A stretch of 7,267 bases of DNA from an uncultured Woeseiaceae bacterium (GCA_947259435.1 CAMYMP010000710.1:1-7267), one strand, 5' to 3'. Positions 1 through 6,171 are shown, counted from the first letter of the stretch. A program made the numbers and translations. The notes: generated from the sequence alone by a model not told the origin.

Positions 1-1091
1 ACCACGCCCTGGTGCCATGAAGTTTCGAACACACACACGCAGGACGGCCATTTCTTCTTGTCGAGCGAACTGACATATGCGAATGCCTGTTCGCGCATCG
101 TCGATTCGATGTCACGGCGCTCGCGATTGATCTGGTCCAACTGCGTTGCATACCGTTCGGCGAGCATCTGGTCGTCGGTTAGCAGGCATTCGATGCCGAC
201 CGACATGTCTTCGAGCCGGCCTGCGGCATTGATCCGCGGGCCCGCAGCGAAGCCGAGGTCGGTGCTGACCGTACGCGACAGCTGTCGGCCTGACTGAGTC
301 AGCAGCGCCCGGATTCCCGCCACGGTCTTGCCTGCGCGAATGCGATTAAGACCCTGCTGCACGAGAATGCGATTGTTGTGATCGAGCGGCACAACGTCGG
401 CAACCGTTCCGAGAGCGACGAGATCCAGGTAGCGTGCCGGAATCTTCGCGGCGCCCGCCCTGCCCTGCTGCTCGATAACGCGACCGAGCGCGGCCATCAC
501 ATAAAAAGCGACACCGACACCGGCAAGGTTACGGCTGACAAATCGGCTGCCGTCCAGATTCGGATTCACAATGACGTCCGCTTGCGGCAACTCGCTGCCC
601 GGCAAATGATGATCTGTCACGAGCACGGCGATCCCCGCGTCATGCGCTTCGCGCACGCCGGGCGCACTCGAAATCCCGTTGTCGACCGTGACAATCAGCG
701 CCGGACGGCTCTTCGCCGCAACGCGCACGATGTCGGGCGTCAGGCCGTAGCCGTAATGAAAGCGGTTTGGCACAAGGTAGTCGACGTCGGTAAAGCCGAA
801 GGCGCGCATGCAGCGCAACAGCAGCGCCGTGCTCGTCGCACCATCAACATCGAAGTCGCCAACGACGACAATGCGTTGGTCCTTATTCTTTAGTAACAGC
901 TGGACGGCCGCATCGACGTTTTCGAGCGATCCTATCGGTGCCAGCTGGGCTAGCCCGTAATCGAGTTGCGCTGCTTCGGTCACTCCGCGCAGCGCATACA
1001 GGCGAGCGAGCAGTGGGTTGACGCCGGACAAGTTATCGGTATCGAGCTGTTGCGGCGTTCGCCTGGTGAGTATGGGTCGGAGCGCTTGCAT
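1..1091 (-). CDS. recJ: Single-stranded-DNA-specific exonuclease RecJ (partial, C-terminus beyond window)
   Basis: RecJ is the 5'-3' ssDNA exonuclease of RecF-pathway recombination and mismatch/base-excision repair; it acts in the cytoplasm with Mn/Mg at a DHH-family active site. My translation gives 363 residues with no stop. Visible motifs: GDFDVDGATSTAL (78-90, first DxD metal motif), VDNGI (136-140), VTDHHLPG (158-165, the DHH signature), GTVADVVPL (228-236) and GPRINAAGRLEDM (284-296). The window ends at a WHQGV motif (359-363) of the RecJ core. E. coli RecJ is about 577 residues, so roughly 60% is here, and the DHHA1/OB part is missing only because of the window edge. Start: ATG at 1091, 5 bases after the stop of the upstream rpfE-type gene; a TTG at 1100 in the same frame overlaps that stop (TTGA) and has a weak GGAA eight bases before it. 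There is no strong SD at either, which suggests coupling to the upstream gene. Identification is firm; the exact start is not. Confidence 0.95.
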   Translation of the reverse strand, partial: MQALRPILTRRTPQQLDTDNLSGVNPLLARLYALRGVTEAAQLDYGLAQLAPIGSLENVDAAVQLLLKNKDQRIVVVGDFDVDGATSTALLLRCMRAFGFTDVDYLVPNRFHYGYGLTPDIVRVAAKSRPALIVTVDNGISSAPGVREAHDAGIAVLVTDHHLPGSELPQADVIVNPNLDGSRFVSRNLAGVGVAFYVMAALGRVIEQQGRAGAAKIPARYLDLVALGTVADVVPLDHNNRILVQQGLNRIRAGKTVAGIRALLTQSGRQLSRTVSTDLGFAAGPRINAAGRLEDMSVGIECLLTDDQMLAERYATQLDQINRERRDIESTMREQAFAYVSSLDKKKWPSCVCVFETSWHQGV

Positions 1092-1096
1092 CGTGA

Positions 1097-2053
1097 TCAA
1101 TTAAGGAGTTCCGATATACGGCGCCAGAAACGCCAGTTGTCATGCGGCTGGACGTTAACCGATATGCCGTCACGAAACATAAGTGTAAGACGGCTAAGCC
1201 GTTCGGACAGCAGGGCCTCGCGAAGCTCTAACAGGCAATGTTGCAGCACGTCCCGGTCGTCGTCGGTGAGCACGGTCGCGACGAAACCGGCAACAGACGC
1301 TTCGAGGCAGGCCGCTATCGTACCGGGCCACGGTTCGACAACGCCGGTCTTGCTGAGCCAGTAGCCCTTGAGCAGCGGGTCATCCGAAAACAGCGGCGGA
1401 TGTGGTTCGGTGCGTTGTTCGGGAGCATAACCGCCGCCCCAGAGCCACAGGCCATTGACAGGCTGCAGACCTTCAGCCTCGCGCCGCACATTGATCTCGT
1501 GATCGTGCAGCGCCATCTCCACTTCGCCGGTCAGACTTCGATACGCTGCCGATGCGTCGCCGGAGGGCAGATAATCGTTCGGCTTGTCCAGGTTTGCGAC
1601 ATACGGGGGTACATCGGCAGTCGCGAGCGGTTCCGCAGCCCGCAGATAGCCGCAAGATCCCAGGCGTGCGAAGCCGAATCTCGAATCGTCCTGCAGAGTT
1701 CGCTGCAGATGATCGAACAGCGACCGCAGATCAGACGCCGGCAGACTCGAGCCGGCAAGCGCATGCAGGCACAGGTGATCGAGCCGCGCCTCGAGATACA
1801 CCGGGTCGGCTGCCGCGATCCAGGCTGTCGGCCGGTCACCCGTCTGCCCCCACATTCGCAGCGCGCCCAGTCCCTCGGTGCAATACGGCAGGTGCAGGCA
1901 TCTGAGGATGCTGCCGAGCAGTTCCTCCGGATCGGTGGCCTTCTGCAGGTCGGACCGTGACAGCCAGCGCCGTAGCAGCGGATTTCCAAGCCGGCCGCCG
2001 CTGACAGCCGGCAGGACGACAACGGCTGCAGTTCTTTCGTATGGAGTGCTCAA
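1097..2053 (-). CDS. rpfE: RpfE-type conserved protein (COG4255-like)
   Basis: This is a 318-residue soluble protein resembling the RpfE-type 'regulatory protein' family of Xanthomonas and relatives. There the gene sits in the rpf cluster next to recJ, exactly as here. Its biochemical role is not established; database names range from regulatory protein to phosphoglycerate-mutase-like. Family marks I recognise: a start VVVLPAVSGG, a segment WIAAADPVYLEARLDHL (about residues 78-94), and NGLWLWGGG (about 200-208) preceded by HDHEINVRREAEGLQP. No signal peptide or membrane helix is seen. The frame is open up to an ATG at 2161, but that would overlap the divergent Mth938 gene by 42 bases and its first ~36 residues look non-family, so I chose TTG at 2053, just before the conserved N-terminus. 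No ATG or GTG lies between them in frame. Its TGA overlaps or abuts the recJ start, indicating a two-gene operon. Confidence 0.82.
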   Translation of the reverse strand: MSTPYERTAAVVVLPAVSGGRLGNPLLRRWLSRSDLQKATDPEELLGSILRCLHLPYCTEGLGALRMWGQTGDRPTAWIAAADPVYLEARLDHLCLHALAGSSLPASDLRSLFDHLQRTLQDDSRFGFARLGSCGYLRAAEPLATADVPPYVANLDKPNDYLPSGDASAAYRSLTGEVEMALHDHEINVRREAEGLQPVNGLWLWGGGYAPEQRTEPHPPLFSDDPLLKGYWLSKTGVVEPWPGTIAACLEASVAGFVATVLTDDDRDVLQHCLLELREALLSERLSRLTLMFRDGISVNVQPHDNWRFWRRISELLN

Positions 2054-2054
2054 C

Positions 2055-2107
2055 TTGCTCGAAACCCGAGGCTTTGTATGATGGCCATTCCCAAATAACG
2101 ATGTTAA
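2055..2107. promoter_or_regulatory. Divergent promoter region between rpfE-type gene and Mth938 gene
   Basis: For the plus-strand gene, TTGCTC (2055-2060) and TATGAT (2077-2082) are spaced by 16 bases, a weak -35 with a good -10. For the minus-strand gene, TTAACA (2107-2102) and CATCAT (2083-2078) are spaced by 18 bases, a good -35 with a fair -10. The two -10 elements lie on the same bases, so the promoters would compete for RNA polymerase. This is a match to sigma-70 consensus by eye only. Confidence 0.35.
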
Positions 2108-2119
2108 CGGAAAGTTCTT

Positions 2120-2491
2120 GTGAAGTTCACGCGCGAAACACCGACGACTCTGACGATACACAGCGTTTCTGACCAGGAAATTCGTATCGGCGATGCCGTT
2201 TACACGAACACGATCGCTCTGACGATCGACGCCGTCTCTGATGACTGGCCAGCCAAGGCGCTCGCCGACCTTGTCGAGGACGATTTTTCACGACTGCTGG
2301 ATGATCATCCCGAGATCATCGTGCTCGGTACTGGCGCCGCAAATCAATTTCCACCGCGCGAACTCGTTTTCGCGATGGCGCGGCGCGGAGTCGGCTTCGA
2401 AGTAATGAACACACGCGCTGCGGCGCGCACTTTCAATGTGCTTGCCAGCGAGGATCGCCACGTTGCCGCGGTCCTTTATGTCGGGATCTGA
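2120..2491 (+). CDS. Mth938-like domain-containing protein (DUF498/DUF598 family)
   Basis: This is a 123-residue cytoplasmic protein made of a single Mth938-like domain; the same fold occurs in the mitochondrial complex I assembly factor NDUFAF3 and in AAMDC. The bacterial function is unknown and I do not assign one. Sequence marks: IIVLGTGAANQFPP (66-79), the family's conserved glycine loop, and a C-terminal segment with MNTRAAARTFNVLASE (96-111) followed by a VAAVLY strand. The length is normal for the family (about 120-130 residues). Start: GTG at 2120, with GGAAAG (2109-2114) five bases upstream. It is transcribed divergently from the rpfE-type gene and is probably monocistronic. Twenty bases after its TGA begins the decayed minus-strand rpoS tail, so it originally faced the 3' end of an rpoS gene. 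Confidence 0.88.
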   Translation: MKFTRETPTTLTIHSVSDQEIRIGDAVYTNTIALTIDAVSDDWPAKALADLVEDDFSRLLDDHPEIIVLGTGAANQFPPRELVFAMARRGVGFEVMNTRAAARTFNVLASEDRHVAAVLYVGI

Positions 2492-2509
2492 TATTTCCCC
2501 GAACGCAGA

Positions 2510-2660
2510 CTAATCCAGCATCACGTCGCCCGAGATTCCGTGGCTCTACATCATCGCTCGCAGGTTCTTCAGCGAATCCAGGTCGAGGAACTCGAGCACA
2601 CCAAGGTCCTCACGCTAGTCAAGAATCGCAGCATTGAGCGATGTCGTCGAACCTGCTTCA
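2510..2660 (-). pseudogene. Decayed fragment of an rpoS-like sigma factor gene (region 4.2 and C-terminus)
   Basis: Read on the minus strand, this stretch translates to a damaged copy of the end of the intact RpoS encoded at 5307. The piece LDSLKNLRAMM matches [11 protein letters not shown] of RpoS. It is followed by an in-frame TAG where RpoS has GAG (Glu), and then by [11 protein letters not shown], identical to the RpoS C-terminus, and a TAG stop. Upstream, in the same frame, REDLGV aligns with GEEIGV of the helix-turn-helix, but about four codons of the TRERVRQIQ segment are missing and there is another in-frame TAG. Homology fades around 2605-2660. The last 45 bases differ from the real rpoS at only two positions. 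No start, SD or upstream two-thirds of a sigma factor is present, so this is a dead remnant. Short plus-strand ORFs over it (from 2540) are shadows. Confidence 0.8.
2512..2586 (+). repeat. Direct repeat, left copy (rpoS 3'-end remnant)
   Basis: This copy matches 5309-5383 in the same orientation without gaps. The first 45 bases have two mismatches; the rest diverges mostly at third codon positions. Together the copies bracket the kinase gene at a spacing of 2797 bases. Confidence 0.8.
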
Positions 2661-2724
2661 GAGCATATTGGATTCTTAACATGTCATATTACGATTGCGG
2701 CGGCTGCTCGAGCCGGCAAGCACA

Positions 2725-2754
2725 TTGGCCTTGCGTTCTCGTATCGTGCATACT
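2725..2754 (+). promoter_or_regulatory. Weak candidate promoter for the kinase gene
   Basis: TTGGCC (2725-2730) and CATACT (2749-2754) are separated by 18 bases; each matches the sigma-70 consensus at four of six positions. The -10 followed by TGAA is loosely sigma-S-like. It would give a leader of about 120 bases before the GTG at 2885. This is offered only as the best candidate seen in this stretch. Confidence 0.22.
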
Positions 2755-2851
2755 TGAATTCGGAATATGTCCCGAAATTACAACGCTAGCTTAACAAGCG
2801 TCTGAAATTTAGCGACACAGTCGTAAATAAGAATTACAAGACGCCACGAAT

Positions 2852-2860
2852 TTATCCACA
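2852..2860 (+). promoter_or_regulatory. Consensus DnaA box (single 9-mer)
   Basis: TTATCCACA is a perfect R1-type DnaA box and lies 24 bases before the kinase GTG start, between the candidate promoter and the SD. Only one copy is seen, so this is not an origin. It could be a DnaA control site or a chance match in AT-rich DNA. Confidence 0.35.
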
Positions 2861-2871
2861 AAATTCGGGAC

Positions 2872-2875
2872 GAGG
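2872..2875 (+). promoter_or_regulatory. Ribosome binding site of the kinase gene
   Basis: GAGG, nine bases before the GTG at 2885, supports that codon as the start over later in-frame candidates. It lies within a purine-rich run GGGACGAGG (2867-2875). Confidence 0.55.
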
Positions 2876-2884
2876 CTGTATACC

Positions 2885-5269
2885 GTGGCACAGAAGAGCG
2901 ACGATGGACATCTTGGCGCTGGGACGAATGTTTCTCGACACCTCAGTACCGATACGAACGAATTTGAAAATGCCGTAACGTCAGAGATCGGTGACATTTC
3001 GACGGGCAAGCACGACGACATCAGTATATTGGATATTGATGTGTCGACACATGTCGCGCCTGCGGAATATGACACTTTAGAGCCGGGAGACACACTGAGC
3101 GGCCGCTTCGAGATCGTCGCTCTGGTGCATTCTGGCGGTATGGGTCACATCTATAAGGCTGTGGATAATCGCCGGCATCGCGGTGGTTCAGGTCAAATCC
3201 ATGTCGCCATAAAAATGATCCGGCGCACGGTAGCGCCGCAGCGCGACGTTCGCTTGGCTTTGGAGCGCGAGGCTGCCAGGGCACGGACTCTGTCCCATCC
3301 GAATATCATCAGTATTTTCGATTTCGATGAGCACGACGGTCAGTTCTTCCTCGTCATGGAGTGGTTAGAAGGTGAATCCGTCAACGCCTTGCTAAAGCGA
3401 ACCCGCGGCAAGACGCTGGCGCCCGAATTTGCCTGGTCGATTGTTGAGGGTACCGCCGCCGCCGTGCAGCATGCTCATTTGCATAACGTGGTACACGCTG
3501 ATATCAACCCGTCCAATATTTTTGTCACCAAGACCGATGAGATCAAGTTGCTGGACTTCGGTGTGGCGCGATACCTTGATGACACTGGAAGCTCGGCGAG
3601 TAAAAGATTCGCCTGGGTGACGAAGACGTATGCGAGCCCGGATGTACTTTCCGGCTCGCTGCCCGTCTTCGCAGACGATATATTTTCTCTGGGGTGCGTC
3701 GCTTATCGTCTGTTGAGTGGAGAACATCCCTTTGGTGGCTCGGCTTCGCTTGTCGCCAAACACCTGGGCATGGAAGTGCGACCAGTCTCAGGATTAGCCG
3801 CAAGCGACTGGGGGATTCTGAGCCGCGCCCTGTCTTATGCGCGATCGGACAGACCTGCGACGGTCGGCGCGTTCTTGCGCCACGACTCGTCCACTGTTGG
3901 TCTCGGCGATGAGGGGCCATGGTCCGGTCGTCAGCGAATGCTTTGGCCTGTCATTGCGGCCGCTGCCGCGAGCGCCATCATTGCAGGTGGCTGGTGGTTT
4001 TCGCAAGGTGAGACACAAAATGAACCGCCCTCTGACGCAGCAACCACGCAACCTGACGAACTGGCGACTGTGGATACGATTGCTGCGTCTGCGCGGTCTG
4101 CGGTGGATACGCTTTTGAGCAGCGCAGCACAGGCCATGGAAATGCAGCGTTTCATCAGGCCGGAAGACAGCAGCGCACGCGTCCTTTATCGCGAGGTGCT
4201 ATCGATTGAGGCGGCCAATCCATCGGCGCTAAGAGGTCTGCGGACCATAAGCGACGAATTCGTGCGCCAGGCGAATGAGGCGTTGCGTGCTGGTGATCCG
4301 GTTCGTGCCTCTGCCGCCCTTGCTACCGCCGCTGAGACGGACCCGGAAAATCCCGCGATCATGGTCTCTCACGAATTGATTGTCGTGCAAGGCAATCGTC
4401 AGTTGGCGGACGCCCGCCTGGCGGTTGTCGAAGGCGACGGAGCTCGAGCAGCTGAATTGCTGTCCAGAGCCGAGCAATATGACCACCTCGATGAGGAGGC
4501 AATTAACGAAGTCCGTCTGCAGATCGCACAGGACACTCAAGAGGGACTGTTTCTTGAGAGACTCGCGACGGCAGATGCGCATATGACTGGCGGCCGTTTG
4601 ACTGCGCCGGCGGAGGAAAACGCGCACGCTATATTGGTGGGTCTTTACGAGAAACACGGTGACGATTCGCGGTTGCTGTCGTCGATGGAACGCCTCGGTG
4701 AACGTATGTTGACTCGCGCGGCTTACGCGACTGCCGCAGCGGAATTTTCGAATGCCGGCAAGCTGCTCGATGCCGTTGAGACCCTCGGTGTGCTGTCCCC
4801 GGAAGTTACTGAAGCTCGGGCGTCGCTGCAGGGTGCTATTGACGCCGCTATGCCGGACGAGGCGACGAATACGGGGATTGATGTAACAGCGTCAGAGCCA
4901 GCAGCAGCCGCGGCGGCTGAACCCGAAGTGCCTGCCCTCCTTGCGGACAGTGAAACGGCAGTAGTGCTGCAATCGGCGAACGATGAACCGTCACAGCCGA
5001 AGCTAAGGAAACTGGAAGAGTTGGGAATCCGGTCGTATGTGGCACCAATATACCCCCGCGGTGCGTCTCGTCGCCGCATCAACGGTTTTGTCGAAATCGG
5101 GTTTCATGTCAATACTGACGGCCGCACCAGCGCCATCGATATAGTGAACGCCGAGCCCGCTGGTGTATTCGATGCCAGCGCAGAGAATGCGGTCAGGCAG
5201 TGGCGTTTCGCACCGCAAGACGATGTCGTTCGAGCACGTGTAACGGTACGGTTCGAGTCGCCACAGTAA
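2885..5269 (+). CDS. Transmembrane Ser/Thr protein kinase-like protein with periplasmic TonB C-terminal domain
   Basis: This is a 794-residue single-pass membrane protein. Residues 1-70 are a Ser/Thr/Asp-rich tail. Residues 75-335 are a Hanks-type kinase domain: Gly-loop SGGMGHIYKA (83-92), VAIKM with Lys110, candidate helix-C Glu129, catalytic loop HADINPSN (204-211), LDFGVAR (223-229), TYASPDVLSG (248-257) and DDIFSLGCVAYRLL (264-277). The catalytic Asp206 and DFG Asp224 are kept; the HRD arginine is Ala and the usual loop lysine is Asn208. One hydrophobic helix (353-372) follows, preceded by RQR. Residues 400-655 are helical, TPR-like, with two related halves; 656-705 is an Ala/Pro/Glu linker. 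Residues 706-794 are a TonB C-terminal fold: YPRGA, NGFVEIGFHVNTDGR and AVRQWRFAP. I infer a receptor kinase with the TonB domain in the periplasm; substrate and ligand are unknown. Start: GTG with GAGG nine bases upstream. It converges on rpoS. Confidence 0.92.
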   Translation: MAQKSDDGHLGAGTNVSRHLSTDTNEFENAVTSEIGDISTGKHDDISILDIDVSTHVAPAEYDTLEPGDTLSGRFEIVALVHSGGMGHIYKAVDNRRHRGGSGQIHVAIKMIRRTVAPQRDVRLALEREAARARTLSHPNIISIFDFDEHDGQFFLVMEWLEGESVNALLKRTRGKTLAPEFAWSIVEGTAAAVQHAHLHNVVHADINPSNIFVTKTDEIKLLDFGVARYLDDTGSSASKRFAWVTKTYASPDVLSGSLPVFADDIFSLGCVAYRLLSGEHPFGGSASLVAKHLGMEVRPVSGLAASDWGILSRALSYARSDRPATVGAFLRHDSSTVGLGDEGPWSGRQRMLWPVIAAAAASAIIAGGWWFSQGETQNEPPSDAATTQPDELATVDTIAASARSAVDTLLSSAAQAMEMQRFIRPEDSSARVLYREVLSIEAANPSALRGLRTISDEFVRQANEALRAGDPVRASAALATAAETDPENPAIMVSHELIVVQGNRQLADARLAVVEGDGARAAELLSRAEQYDHLDEEAINEVRLQIAQDTQEGLFLERLATADAHMTGGRLTAPAEENAHAILVGLYEKHGDDSRLLSSMERLGERMLTRAAYATAAAEFSNAGKLLDAVETLGVLSPEVTEARASLQGAIDAAMPDEATNTGIDVTASEPAAAAAAEPEVPALLADSETAVVLQSANDEPSQPKLRKLEELGIRSYVAPIYPRGASRRRINGFVEIGFHVNTDGRTSAIDIVNAEPAGVFDASAENAVRQWRFAPQDDVVRARVTVRFESPQ

Positions 5270-5287
5270 GCCCGAATTAATCCGCAT

Positions 5288-5303
5288 CGGCGCTGCCTCG
5301 CCG
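5288..5303. terminator. Weak hairpin in the kinase/rpoS convergent gap
   Basis: CGGCG (5288-5292) pairs with CGCCG (5299-5303) around a six-base loop. No T-run follows on either strand, so it is at best a weak bidirectional stop. It is the only stem I see in the 37 bases between the two stop codons. Confidence 0.25.
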
Positions 5304-5306
5304 CGG

Positions 5307-6167
5307 TCAATCCAGCATCACGTCACCCGAGATTCCGTGGCTCTCCATCATCGAGCGGAGATTTTTCAGAGCATCCAGTTGAATCTGTCTTACACGTTCG
5401 CGCGTAACACCGATCTCTTCGCCGATTTGCTCAAGGGTCAGTCGCCGACTTCCGTGCAAACCAAATCGCCGTTCGACGACGGCCCGCTGTTTTTCATTCA
5501 GTTCGCAGACCCAATGATCGACGATATCCTGAATGTAGTCTTTATGCGCGCGACGTGACGGCTCGGCATCCTGTTTTGCCTCGAGCCAGTCGACAGGTCC
5601 GTTGCCGTCTTCAGAGTTTCCTGCACGAATTGTTACACGGTTGTGCAGCGACAGCAGCCGCTCGACGTCGGCGACGTCCCGATCGAGATGAGCAGCAATT
5701 TCGGCGGCCGTCGGCTCGGTAGCCTGCTGCTGCCGGATGGTCCGTGCGGCGCGCAAACAAGAGTTAATGTCTTTGACGATATGAATGGGCAGTCGCACCG
5801 TGCCCGACTGATTCATGATGGCTCGCTCGATCGTCTGCCGAATCCACCAGGTGGCATAAGTCGAAAAGCGGAAGCCGCGCTCGGGATCGAATTTCTTGAC
5901 GGCGTGGATCAGGCCGAGATTGCCCTCCTCGATCAGGTCGAGAAGCGGCAGGCCGCGGTTAAGATAGCGCCTTGCAATCTTGACAACCAGACGCAGGTTA
6001 CTCTCGATCATTCGCTGCCGTGCAGATTCGTCTCCTCGTTGCGCACGCCGTGCGAAGTGCTTTTCCTCGTCCGCAGTAAGCAGCGGCGAGATGCCGATCT
6101 CGCTGAGATAGAGTCGCGTCGGATCGAGTGATCCTACCGCGACTTTGTCGCCTCGACCGTGCGCCAC
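5307..6167 (-). CDS. rpoS: RNA polymerase sigma factor RpoS (sigma-38/sigma-S)
   Basis: RpoS is the alternative sigma factor that directs core RNA polymerase to stationary-phase and general stress promoters. The product has 286 residues from the chosen start. Domains: region 1.2 [11 protein letters not shown] (about 15-25), region 2 with [16 protein letters not shown] (53-68) and [11 protein letters not shown] (77-87), region 2.4 [19 protein letters not shown] (99-117), region 3 from [10 protein letters not shown], and the region 4.2 helix-turn-helix [20 protein letters not shown] (244-263). The C-terminus ends in GISGDVMLD, shared with the decayed copy at 2510. It is shorter than E. coli RpoS (330) at the N-terminus. 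Start: GTG at 6167 has AGGGAGG four bases upstream; an ATG at 6188 in the same frame (293 residues) has no SD, so I prefer the GTG. It lies 53 bases after nlpD, as in many gammaproteobacteria, where an rpoS promoter is often inside nlpD; I could not point to one here. Confidence 0.95.
   Translation of the reverse strand: MAHGRGDKVAVGSLDPTRLYLSEIGISPLLTADEEKHFARRAQRGDESARQRMIESNLRLVVKIARRYLNRGLPLLDLIEEGNLGLIHAVKKFDPERGFRFSTYATWWIRQTIERAIMNQSGTVRLPIHIVKDINSCLRAARTIRQQQATEPTAAEIAAHLDRDVADVERLLSLHNRVTIRAGNSEDGNGPVDWLEAKQDAEPSRRAHKDYIQDIVDHWVCELNEKQRAVVERRFGLHGSRRLTLEQIGEEIGVTRERVRQIQLDALKNLRSMMESHGISGDVMLD
5309..5383 (+). repeat. Direct repeat, right copy (3' end of intact rpoS)
   Basis: This is the functional copy of the repeat, covering the last 25 codons of rpoS. 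Compare the decayed copy at 2512-2586. Confidence 0.8.
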
Positions 6168-6171
6168 TGTG

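Larger units (their letters stand above)
2661..2884. other. AT-rich intergenic region upstream of the kinase gene
   Basis: No convincing gene lies here on either strand. Three sampled 60-base lines contain 40-43% G+C, against 67% in a line of the rpfE-type gene and 57% in a line of the kinase gene. It holds the likely upstream control region of the kinase gene, including a consensus DnaA box, a poor promoter candidate and the kinase SD. I see no tRNA-like, inverted-repeat or IS-end structure. Confidence 0.6.

Noticed and set aside
378..893. 171-codon open frame on the plus strand inside recJ
   Set aside because: recJ on the minus strand contains all RecJ motifs across this span; the plus frame is a shadow.
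1238..1960. 240-codon open frame on the plus strand inside the rpfE-type gene
   Set aside because: It is antisense to a recognised family protein, has no SD or family-like sequence, and is rich in Arg/Gln as expected for a shadow of GC-rich coding DNA.
1746..2721. 15-base exact repeat CTCGAGCCGGCAAGC at 1746-1760 and 2707-2721
   Set aside because: Flanks show no similarity, one copy is ordinary rpfE coding sequence and the other is intergenic. Chance alone gives a few percent in a window this size, so I treat it as coincidence.
2540..2794. 84-codon plus-strand ORF starting MALHHR
   Set aside because: It is the antisense shadow of the rpoS remnant; the same MALHHR start occurs antisense to the intact rpoS at 5337. 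It has no SD or recognisable domain.
2852..2860. Replication origin, from the DnaA box in AT-rich DNA
   Set aside because: Only one box, no cluster, no dnaA/dnaN/gidA neighbours.
2492..2884. Possible mobile element (IS or integron) as carrier of the kinase gene
   Set aside because: No transposase, integrase, terminal inverted repeats or tRNA are visible; the only boundary signal is the rpoS-tail direct repeat.
5643..6131. 162-codon plus-strand frame inside rpoS
   Set aside because: Antisense shadow of a strongly conserved sigma factor gene.
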